A stretch of 64,000 nucleotides of DNA from assembly GCA_029531795.1 (NCBI GenBank), contig JAPEIS010000005.1, positions 680,001 to 744,000 on the forward strand. Reading direction: 5' to 3'. This DNA comes from Sclerotinia nivalis. Taxonomy: Eukaryota; Ascomycota; Leotiomycetes; Helotiales; Sclerotiniaceae. The notes under the pieces are model-generated. The model did not search any database, had not been told where the DNA came from, and was given only the letters and a program-made list of their open reading frames with translations. Shown piece by piece: positions 34,183-44,474 of this stretch; positions within the stretch are counted from its first letter, which is position 1, and the number at the start of each line of letters is the position of its first letter. The position numbers were made by a program, and so were the translations under genes.

Positions 34183-36372
34183 TTTGGCGTTTGATGGTAG
34201 GGAGTGGGGGAATGGCCAGGGGATTTTGGTGGTATGGATAGAGATGATTGATAAATGGAAAGAAAGATATGGGATAATGAGAATGGATGTGCTAGATGAT
34301 GATAATATAACACGTTTATATAAGCCGCGCGAATATCATTACCGTAGGAGTCATAACCGTTGATTGTGTAATAGGTGGGCTGACATGCCAAGTATTTAGC
34401 GCCCACTACTGCATGTGATCCGTTCCAAGCGAGAGCTAAAATCCATGTTCATGATGCGAAATAGGAAGGCCGTTGTAATATGTATGAAGGATTTGAATCA
34501 TTTTGATGAATCCTTTTTACAGGGACCATAGTAGAACAATATTGGTGATCCATTTGAAGAGATCGTTGTCGCTGTGAGGATGAAGCGCTTAACACCATCT
34601 CTTAATGAAGTCCGGCAATACTTGCTTCCAACCTTGTCCGTATCTCTTTCATTCCCTCGAATTCGTATTGCACTTTTCATCCCCTTATGTTGCTGTGTTC
34701 GAATCCCTCTTGCTTTGTAACTCAGTCTTACCTCTATAATTATCTGACATCTTCGGCCTTGCAAATTTCGTAGACATTTTCTCCCAAACCTTTTGCCCTT
34801 CTAGACTACCACATGTTCCTCTCATCATGGTTTCGTCGATACTTATCTTATCTGCCAATATTCAATGCTTTAGCGCAAGCCCGCATACTTATTATCCAAA
34901 TTGACTCTGTGATGGCATGAAGCCGTGGAGCTTTGTACTTGCAGCACGTCATAATCCTCTTTGGTGTTTTAATCGTTTCAGCCACGAATTGTGCAGGAGG
35001 GTAGTTGTAGTCAGCAATATCTGCAATTGGATTTAGTTGCTATAAACATATCCAATGTTTCGTGTCGAAAATTTTCAAATCTGGTCACCACCGGCGCGTT
35101 AGACCATCATCTCTCATTTCCAATTTCATAGACCGAATGCTATCAGGAAGTAGGGATCAAATCAAAAATGATTTTGAACAAAGACTTTCACAAGACCGTT
35201 CAATGAGCCGTGCCGTTATGGATTATTCAACTCCGTCAGTCCCCAACTGGCGAGCGGTCACTTGACGAACTCATAATCAAGCTCATGATCAAGAACAATT
35301 CGGCTACTCGTAGTAAAGAATTGTCAATAAATAATATTCTTATAACAGCGATAGGTAGATTTTAGATAGTCTGGATATTTAATGCGACTGCTGTAAAAAT
35401 CTGGTGCGTCGCTTCCTCAATATTTTGTAGCGATAGTTTTAGCATCAGCTAATTGTTTCGGCATCACGAATTTGATTGTACGTGGCTAGATTGCGATGAA
35501 CCGGACTGGGAATTTTTCGACATAGAAGACCTGGCCACCCAAAACACTGGATTGAGAGCCTCTGTGCAAGATGCAAGTCTTTGGTACCATACCAATAATT
35601 GTCAATAGCGACATCAAACTGAATTTGTCCAAAGCAGCCACAAATTGGTTATAAGCGTAAATAATGTCTATCTGGCACTATGGCCATCGTATAACACAGG
35701 TTATCTCTCTATGCCGTTGTAGGCTTCCAGGACGGTTCATCCTCAACGTCATCGGAAAGTATGAAGCCTGATAAAGAAGCACCAATATAACCCTCAATGC
35801 ATATGGGATCCCCTACAGTCAGTTGATGGGTTCAATTAGAATTGCAGCAACGAAGAAGTTACCGACACCAAAAGGAATGAAAGTCTGGACTTGGTCGGTC
35901 GTTCTATCTTCTTCAATCCTCGAAGAAATGTTCAGATAACGTGCATCGGGTGTCTCTTGATTTCAATATTAAATTTGCTTGGTGAGTTGATTTTGAATGA
36001 ACGTGTGTGCAATAATTTGAAATATTAGCCACCGCAAGTCATTTGCGACACACTGAAACGCTACTGACACCTGCTAATATCAAGGAGGCACCGAAGGAAA
36101 AGGTTGGAGGCGAAATTCCAGTGCCATACACGCGATTATCAACAATGCACTAGCAAAACATTTTCTTCGGCCACCTTCTAGCGTTCGATATGGCGCAGTA
36201 ATAGTTTGCATAGAGTAGCAACTAGACAGCCACAACTAAAATGGCTCGTTGCGCTATTTAGTAGACGGATGCACTATAATGGACCAAAACTAACAGTAGT
36301 GCTGGTTGAAGAAAAAGGTGATCGGTGAGCGTTTGACTAGCAAAGACGGTGAAATAATTTGTTGAGTATAGA

Positions 36373-36446
36373 GCATGGGGCATCGAGCATCGAGCATGGA
36401 GCATGGGGCATGGAGCATGGAGCATGAGGCATGAGGTATGAGGTAT
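36373..36446 (+). repeat. 7-bp minisatellite, about ten units
   Basis: GCATGGA-type units with variants GCATGGG, GCATCGA, GCATGAG and GTATGAG repeat head to tail. Variants are clustered, with older-looking units at the right end. Confidence 0.88.
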
Positions 36447-37481
36447 TGAGCAAGAAGAAGAGTTACCGTATGGAGGAAGCATGGGGGAGTTCTTAGTTCT
36501 TTTCACTAATGAAACCAAAAATGGGGCCAATCTGTTTTAGTGATTAGTTACTATCTAGGTATGGATGATGTATCCATAAAAATCTCCTTTTTATGCACAG
36601 TTCAACCAATGAAATAGCTCACTCACTTGTTATCAGGATTACGATAAGAAAATGACTCAATTCAGCAAGGTTGAAGCTTTTCAATCCTTTGCGCCGTTCA
36701 TCCTATGCAGAAGTAATGTAAATGTACCCATGTAATGCATGGAGAAGGATTTTAGTGGCTGCAATATGAAATAATGGAGAGAATAAATTGACCAATTGAA
36801 TGAGAAAGAGATGAAAATCGTTAAATCATTAAATTCATTAAATCCATTAATCATAATACGAATCTCTTATTGGTTCAAACAAACATGGGAGTTTTCCCAA
36901 ATCTTGAAGTTTTCTTAATGTTCCTTGATTTCCTAACCGCATCATTAAGAAAAAAGAGACCAATGCTATCATGATAATCTCCAACATGCAACATGGATCC
37001 ACAATCTTTTCCTCCTTGGTCTCGCATATTCTTAATAACTCAATATTACATCAACTTAAATCAATCTACAATCTACAATCACAGAAAGACATAACCAACT
37101 TTCATGGATTTTATCCTCATTCACTCGCTTTCCTCCTCACCGTCTATCCTCCTCTAGTATTGACTCTCGTTTTTTATACTTACAAGTTTTATTCTTTGCA
37201 ATAATAAATACCTACTCCTAATTGTGGTACATACAATTTTATACATTCATTTCCATCATCAATTCTCATCGTTGCTCCACTACATAATTTCCCAAATTTG
37301 TACGGAGTAGGTCGAGTGTGATACTTTTCATAAAACGAAGGAACGATCCAGACTCCAACTTCTTTCTACCTTCCGAAATCCCTCTATACTTGAATTGATA
37401 ACTTAGTCTCTATTTGGATCTCCACTACACTTTGGTCCCGTACCCCAAACCAAGCCAGCATTACCCTCAATTTTAAGTCTA

Positions 37482-37517
37482 GCCAGGAGACGAGCCAGGA
37501 GACGAACCAGGAGACGG
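37482..37517 (+). repeat. 12-bp direct repeat, three units
   Basis: GCCAGGAGACGA occurs twice exactly and once with two changes, about 250 bp upstream of the GH72 gene ATG. Confidence 0.85.
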
Positions 37518-37769
37518 AGTAGAAAACCTTGGAACTTGTGGATGCCATCCATTCAAATAAAAAAAACAAGCTTCCCCATTGTTGCTCTTTACCTTCTCTT
37601 TTGAACTTCGATATCCTATCCACACTTGAACAGTCTACTAAGAATACAATCTTTCCTTCAAGTGCCTGGTTCGCAGAATTTCCATCCTCCAATATCGCGT
37701 CGACTTTCGTTCTTTTACCGCTCGCTATCTTCGATCTTTGTACATACAATAATATCTGCTATTTGCATC

Positions 37770-39186
37770 ATGTTCTCAAAGTCCTTTGCCAGAGCTGGCT
37801 TGATTGCTAGTTTGGCTATTACTACCGTTAATGCTATTTCCACAATCTCTGTAACTGGTTCGAAGTTCTTCACAAGTGATGGCGACCAATTTTTTATCAA
37901 GGGTGAGATTGTATGTATTTTATACTTCGATTCTTGACTGACAATATCTAGGTGTCGCATATCAATTGACTGAAGCCGATCCATTAATCGATACCAACCA
38001 ATGTCAACTCGATGCTTCTTTGATGAAGACCTTGGGCGCAAACGCTATTCGTGTTTACCATGTTGATCCTTCCAATGATCACTCTGGATGCATGTCTGCC
38101 TTCGCAGATGCTGGAATTTACCTTTTCTTAGACTTGGATACTTTCACCACAGCAATCACTCCAGTAAGATATATTTTTATCATTTCGGAATAAAATAATA
38201 GCTAATCACTTCTATAGACTGACGCGACCTGGAACCAAAGCCAATACACGGCATTTAGTAAAGTGATGGATGCTTTCGCCAAATTCGATAATACTTTGGG
38301 GTTCTTTGTAGGAAATGAGGTTATTGCTACGAACAACCAATCTTTAGCGGCACCATTTATCAAAGCTGCTGCTAGGGATATGAAGGCATATAGAAAGTCA
38401 AAAGGTTATCGAGAAATTCCAATTGGTTACTCGGCGGCAGATATCGCGGAATTACGTCCCATGCTTCAAAATTACCTTGCTTGCGGTACCAACACTTCGG
38501 AAACCATCGATTTCTTCGGTTTGAACGCATACGAATGGTGCGGTGACAGTGATTATTCAACCTCTGGCTACAAGACCCTCAACACATATGCGGAAGGTTA
38601 TAACATCCCTATTTTCTTCTCAGAGACTGGATGCAATACGGTTAAGCCAAGAACATTCCAAGATCAAGCAGCTATTCTTGGTTCAGATATGGACGATCAA
38701 TGGTCTGGCGCAATTGTTTACGAATGGATCGAAGAAGCCAATGATTATGGATTGATTAGCTATGGGCCAACTGTAGCAGCTACTGTCGTCGCTTCAGGCG
38801 TCGCAGGTGGTTTCTCTCGCGCTGGAACTCCAACCCCTGTTGCTCCAGATTTTGCCAACCTTCAAAGTCAATGGTCAACTTTGACTCCAGCTGGTGTTGC
38901 AAGCTCTGCTTATTCTCCAACTCTTACACCACCCGCTTGTCCAGCTTCGACCTCGGGTGGTTGGTTGGTTGATGGGAATGTCCCATTACCATCTATTGGT
39001 CAGAAAGAAGCAACTGGCACTGGCACTGCCACAACAACTTCTGGATCAGCATCCACTACCGCGAGCGCAACTGGTTCAGCTGCGTCCGCAACTTCAACAA
39101 AAGGAAGCGCATCTGGTGGTAAAGAAATTACTGGTATGAGTGTAGGATTAGCCGCAGTTATGTTCGGTTTCATGTACTGGCTGTAA
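37770..39186 (+). CDS. GPI-anchored GH72 beta-1,3-glucanosyltransferase (Gel/Gas)
   Basis: Three exons: 37770-37902, 37952-38163 and 38218-39186, with introns of 49 and 54 bp; 437 residues. A signal peptide (about 1-22) is followed by the GH72 catalytic domain: FFIKGVAYQL, NAIRVYHVDP, GIYLFLDLD, VGNEV with acid/base Glu149, FFGLNAYEWCG and FFSETGC with nucleophile Glu251. There is no CBM43/X8 domain. A Ser/Thr/Gly-rich stretch and a hydrophobic C-terminus (MSVGLAAVMFGFMYWL) act as GPI signal, placing it at the plasma membrane or wall. By family knowledge the enzyme cuts beta-1,3-glucan internally and transfers the new end to another chain, elongating wall glucan. It is one of several paralogues expected in such fungi. 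Confidence 0.95.
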
Positions 39187-40540
39187 AATTTCGGTACATG
39201 ATCAAAAAATTCTTCTTTTCCTCAGCCTTGATGGCTTGATGTATAAACGATTATGATACGTGGATAAAAACCTTTCACGTTAATTCGGTACATAGGCGCA
39301 TTATGATGAATGAAAGCGCGGCGTTGGATTTGTATTGAGTCCTTTTGGACGCAATAGGATTACTTTTTTTTCCTGGGATGGGATATACAGGTCATTGTAT
39401 CCTGTACATATAGAAGGCATGAATAAGGTTGATCAATATTTGTTATTTTAGATTACCTAACTCTAATAGATACTTAATACTGAAATCAAATTTGTATATC
39501 TTTTGTTTGGGGGTTGTTTTTGTTGTGAGAATAGAGAATATATCTCTGTTAGAACACGTGATACACGCTAGTACTTCATCTCTTCAAGCTGTACTATAGA
39601 ATATTAGCTACACTTAATAATATATGCTTGATTCCCCTTCCAACAATCTCTTTCTTTTTGTGAAAATGAGTGGGTGAGGTGGGAAGGATTGCTGAAGTTA
39701 GCTAAGGTTATGTTATATTGTATTATGAGTGAAATATATTTCTTCTATAGAACAAATCTTCAAGATCTTTATGAAATCCTTTCATCTTCGAAGATCTTCA
39801 TCTTTGATTTCTCACCTCTATCAACTCTCATTTTTTTTCTATTGTACGCTTTTTTCTATCAATATGTAATGTGATTAATCTTGTAAAGAACTTGCTTGAA
39901 ATTCACTTTTATCTATTGTAAGGTTACCCGAAAATAAGCGAGAATCTTCCAATTTTTCAAAGGGATGAAACGATAAGTAATCTATAATTCAATACTCACC
40001 TCATTCACCTTGTAATCGGCATATACAATTCTGGTGGTTGGGGATCTAAAGGCTTCTGGATAATTTGGTTGGTTAATTAGGTTGTACGGCTGGGCTGGTT
40101 ATATATAATAGATAGAATAGAAGAATTAATATTATGAATTATTGTAAGGTCTTTTTGGATTTGTAACCTTATATGCGATTTCTTGTGATTTTGATTTTCT
40201 TTGTATAATAATATGGTATTATTGAAAGAGAGATATTCTTTACAAAATAATATCATCGAAAAAGAGATATTTGTTGTACTTTTTGGCTATATTTTTTGAT
40301 TCAAAATAGTGATAATGACAACGATGCCTTCATATCTTCTTTGTGGTCTTGGACCAAAACATCTAAATACTCCAGCAAAGAGTGGTAAGTTCCCCTATTA
40401 CATTACTAGTGAGATGCTGGAGATGGGGATAGTATCTATTTCGAGAGTAGTTATCTACTATTTCCATTCTATAACTTTGGGGAGTATAGTAGTCTATTAA
40501 CCCTCCCAAGCCAATCATCTACAATCTCCTATCAATAGCC
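39187..40540. other. AT-rich spacer, no gene seen
   Basis: 3' flank of GH72 followed by AT-rich DNA; frames up to 66 codons without motif. The last 250 bp become C/T-rich, as promoters here do. Confidence 0.5.
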
Positions 40541-42960
40541 ATGAAGAGATCAATATCCTCTTCTCCTCCCCAAAGTCGAAATTAGACAAACTAAACACCC
40601 TCCTTTCTCATCCCACACTTCCTTGTCTAAACCCTCACTAACAAACCCATCGTATAGACAAAAACCCTTTATTCATTCCCAAAACACTAATTGCAAAATC
40701 TGGAGAAAGATTTCCTCTTCCTCCCCTTTTTCACCATCGTTTAAATCTCCCCTATCCCTCAAATTACTTCCCCTCATCTCCGATTTCTGATACTCCTTCT
40801 CTTCTTCCTTCTTTGGTTGGGGATTCTTCGCTTTCTTCGTCTACAACACCAGTTCCCGCTTTCTCGCTAGGTAAACGATCAGCAGACGAAGAAGAAGAAG
40901 ACGAAAGGCCAGCTAAGAAGACTAAATACGGGTTTAGGAGTTATCTTGATTCTGAGGGAGACGCGGATGACGAGGATTCGGATTTTGATTCTGTTGATAC
41001 AAGAAGTGATAGTGAGATGATTACACCGGCTCCTGCTCCTGCTCCAGCAGCTGTTACAGCACCGGAATCTAGTCGTTTGGATTTTAACCTTACGGCAAAT
41101 TTAAAGAAGGTTGGATATATTTACAATCCTGGAAAGTCTGTGATTGATCTTATAAATCGGTTTGCATCATCTTCGGAATCTGAACACACAGATGATAACG
41201 AATCTAATACACCAAGTTCAAAGAAAAGAGGACTTACACCATCTGTATCATTTCCAACGGCTGGTCCTCTTAACTTTAACCTCACAGCAAAGAAGGCTGG
41301 ATACATCTATAATCCCCGAAAGTCTATGATCGATCTTACAAGTCGGTTTGCTGCATCTACCGATTCTGACGATACCGACCATAGTGAATCTGATTTCTCT
41401 GATACACCAAGCTCGAAGAGGAGAGCATTTACACCACCAACACCAGTTCCTGCATCTGTTGCAGCATCAAGTAAATTAAATTTCAATCTTACAGCAAAAC
41501 AAGCAGGTTACGTTTACAACCCGCGAAAGTCTATGATTGATCTCACAAATCGGTTCGCCTCACCTTCCAATTCCGATCTTACTGAAAATACCAACGACAG
41601 CGAATCTGATTTTAACTTTACACCAAATAATACTCCATCTCCAATTACACCAGCACATACAAGTGTTTCTTCACGTTTACCACTTCCTTTACCTTTACCT
41701 CAGTGGCGATATCATCATATTCCTATCGATCCAAATAATCCAAAAACTCCACCTTCTGCAGGAACGAAAAGAAAAATGGAACAAGTTTATGCTGAATGGC
41801 GTCAAGCAGAAATGGATGCACCAAGAGCTCCATCTTTTTTTTCAATTACTATGGCAGCTGATACACCTGAAGTCAGAGAGATCGAGAAATTCGAACAAGT
41901 TGACCATGCACCTGCACAATATAACCAGCAATCGCAACAACAAACCTTCGAATCTTCCCGCGCACCTTCATACTCACCACTAATCAATGCTTCTTCTCTA
42001 CCTCAAGCTCACCATCCAAATCCATCAATCACCGAATCCTCCACTTTCCCCCCTAACCTCCCATCCCCCAGCGTCCCAATCCGTCTAGAACCTCACTCAC
42101 CAATCCTCGATCACCTCACGGCCGCATACATCGCTCAAGGACCTCATCCACAACTTTCGCACGTTCATCACGCAATGGTGAATCAGGTACACGCTTCGGA
42201 GATATTGAACAAACATGTTTCTGATCGCATGCCGTTTGTGCGCGTTGCTTCTAGGAGATTACAGGCGGTGGTGGGAGTGCGCAATGATTTGCCGTTTGAT
42301 TTACTCATGGGGAGTGGGGGGAATGATGCGAGGAATTTGGTGGTGGGTAAAAATGGGGCGTTGGTGGATTTGGGACTTGCGGGGTTGGGGAGAAGTGAGG
42401 GGTTTGTGGGTGGTGATTTAAGTGTGGGGGTAATTGGTGAGTATCTTGATGCTGTTAGAGGTAATGGTGTTGCAGTTGTAGGTGCTGCTGGAAATAATCA
42501 AGAAGATATGGGTAGGGATATGGATTTCAACACCGACGCAAACACCGATGCCAACGAAGAACGAAATCCAAACACCAAAGCATATTATCTACAAAATATC
42601 CACACCCCCCTCAACGTCCCCCCATCTTCCTCTAGCAACCACTCCTCAGCTTCCCAAAACCAACAAACCGCACCACGGCAAAACGCCGCCAGCCTCGTCC
42701 ACGAATTCCACCAGGACCTAAAAATGCCACACTTCTTCCCATCCTCAGTGAACCCACACACAGGCGAAGGACTCCGCGAATATCTTCTCACCCGGGCTCT
42801 CCTCACCGGTTCCAAAAAGAGAGAGTGTAGAAGTATATCATTCCATGATTTCACACCGGATGTACGAACGGGGGAATTTCGCAATCGGTTGTTGGTGCAT
42901 TTTGGGGTGGATGGGATTTCCAAGTGTGATAGGGTTGAGGTTGTGGAGTTGAGTTTGTGA
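40541..42960 (+). CDS. Uncharacterised acidic protein with three-fold repeated motif
   Basis: The main frame is open from 40642 to the TGA at 42960, but its first in-frame ATG is only at 41017, inside the repeat region. A candidate first exon is 40541-40574 (MKRSISSSPPQ), a GT-AG intron 40575-40657 with a CTAAC branch, then the long exon; this gives 778 residues and is tentative because the donor GTCGAA is weak. The long frame has an acidic stretch and basic patch (PAKKTK, likely nuclear signal). It then has three copies of a motif FNLTAK-AGYIYNPRKSMIDL-RFA (41080-41166, 41272-41352, 41479-41559), each followed by acidic Ser/Asp and a TPSSK(K/R)R block. The rest is disordered apart from a conserved-looking C-terminus (GEFRNRLLVHFGVDGISKCDRVEVVELSL). 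No known family. Confidence 0.65.
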
Positions 42961-43142
42961 GTTTTGATTCTATTTTTTTTGTTTGGGGTTGGGTTTGATA
43001 TTTTTTGGCGGCTTTTGTTTGATTTGTGTAAGGTTGTTGCTGTCGTTGTGGAGATTGTGTGATGAAGTTGTTGTGGCAGTGGTGGAATCTTTGTTACTAC
43101 TGTGCGGCTTGATTTGCGGCTTGGAGGGAATGAGATGATGAA

Positions 43143-44474
43143 ATGGCGAAGTTGCTGTCTTTTTACTTTGTTCGTCACTTGTTATTCAATCTGCCGCATT
43201 TCAACTTGACAGCCCAAACAGTTTTTGCTGTCAATTTCCTTGTCCCACTCTCTCCCTTCTCCTTTTCATCCATTCAAATAGCAACAAAAATCCCCTACTC
43301 CCCTACTAACAACTTCCCACACAGACCCGACAAAAACGGCATCCTCCACCCCTGGCTCTCAATCTTCATCCAACGACCCCTCCTAACCATCATCTCCCCC
43401 CTCAACAATTTCAGCACCAGCACACCACCCAACTTCCCCTCTCCAACCCCCACAACCTGGCTCTGTCTCGCCGTCCCACTCGCAAACATAACCACCTATC
43501 CCATTCAATCCGATACCACCTTACCCTCCTCCCTTCTCGAAGAAACCTTACTCAAAAACAAATATGGACTTCCCACCAAAAAGATCGCCAGACGTCAAGA
43601 TTACGATTTCTCATTCCAAGGAATACCCATCTTTGAATTTTCGACCCGGGAATTATTCAGTCCTACATCTCCAAGCACATTCCCCTCCTCCAGCAATTCA
43701 AATTCCCATTCTACTTCCCATGAACCCTCCACCACCAACCAACCACCCATCTCCGATTTCCTCAGCATCTCCGGACTCCCCCCTTACGACCCCCAAGACC
43801 CCTACCTCCCATTTCCCCCCCACATATCACAAAACCCGGAACTCCTCCAACATTTCGCGCGCAAATACGCACATGCAGCGGGTGTTCCAGCCGAGGAATT
43901 ACGTACTTTTGGTGAGATGATGGAAGATGAGAGTGGAGTAGATGTTAGCGAGGAATTGTCGCCTAATGAGGGGATTTGGTGGAGTGCGTTTTATAGGGGG
44001 ATTACGAGGGATAGGATTGCTTGGGAGAGGGTTAGGAGGTCCATGGGGAGGGGGAGGTGTAGAGTTGTTGTTAGGTGGCAGGATGTGCCCGTGGGGATGA
44101 AGGGGAGGGTGAGTGGTGATGGTGGGGTGGGATTAGGACTGGGATTGGGATTGGGATTGGAGAGGAGAGAGAGTGAGATGGAGAGGGTTATGCAGGAGAT
44201 GGGTAGAGAGAGTATGGGGAGAAATTCGAAGAGAAAAGCAAGGAAGAGTATGAATGGAGGCTTGAATCAGAATGTCGGGTTGGGCGTTACGAATTCTAAT
44301 GTGGGTGTTCATACACATCCTACACGATCGGGATCGGGTGAAGCTTTGCGGGATACCTTGCGTGCGAGGGCAATTGGTAATAGGATGAGTGTTAATGGAG
44401 GGGTATACAGTGGTATTGATACGCAGAATTTGGCGGAAAAGATGCATGGGCAAGTTGCGGATTTTATGGGATGA
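43143..44474 (+). CDS. Uncharacterised protein
   Basis: A 443-codon frame from ATG 43143, starting 183 bp after the previous gene on the same strand. The first 130 residues are Pro/Ser/Phe/Leu-rich and look like translated leader, so the true start may be internal or follow an unrecognised intron. The central part (residues about 135-330) looks more protein-like: KNKYGLPTKKIARRQDYDF, then DPQDPYLPFPPHISQNPELLQHFARKYA, then NEGIWWSAFYRGITRDRIAWERVRRSM and VVVRWQDVPVGMKG. A Gly-Leu run (residues about 328-340) comes from a GGGATT-type DNA repeat at 44131-44160. No family recognised; no signal peptide or catalytic motif that I trust. Confidence 0.5.
   Translation: MAKLLSFYFVRHLLFNLPHFNLTAQTVFAVNFLVPLSPFSFSSIQIATKIPYSPTNNFPHRPDKNGILHPWLSIFIQRPLLTIISPLNNFSTSTPPNFPSPTPTTWLCLAVPLANITTYPIQSDTTLPSSLLEETLLKNKYGLPTKKIARRQDYDFSFQGIPIFEFSTRELFSPTSPSTFPSSSNSNSHSTSHEPSTTNQPPISDFLSISGLPPYDPQDPYLPFPPHISQNPELLQHFARKYAHAAGVPAEELRTFGEMMEDESGVDVSEELSPNEGIWWSAFYRGITRDRIAWERVRRSMGRGRCRVVVRWQDVPVGMKGRVSGDGGVGLGLGLGLGLERRESEMERVMQEMGRESMGRNSKRKARKSMNGGLNQNVGLGVTNSNVGVHTHPTRSGSGEALRDTLRARAIGNRMSVNGGVYSGIDTQNLAEKMHGQVADFMG

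Larger units (their letters stand above)
34183..37769. other. 3.6-kb spacer with possible gene relic
   Basis: No intact gene. Between about 34900 and 36000 the minus strand shows coding-like pieces separated by stops and shifts, for example a segment near 35900 reading TFIPFGVGNFFVAAILIEPIN and one near 35000 reading DYNYPPAQFVAETIKTP; I do not recognise a family. Two minisatellites lie at 36373-36446 and 37482-37517. Confidence 0.4.

Noticed and set aside
34690..34715. GTTCGAATCC resembling a tRNA B box
   Set aside because: No A box or acceptor stem is present at the right spacing on either strand.
42585..43178. 197-codon minus-strand ORF opposite two plus-strand genes
   Set aside because: It is a shadow of the C-rich plus-strand sequence: Ser/Thr/Pro-rich with no motif, while the plus strand has the better-supported frames.
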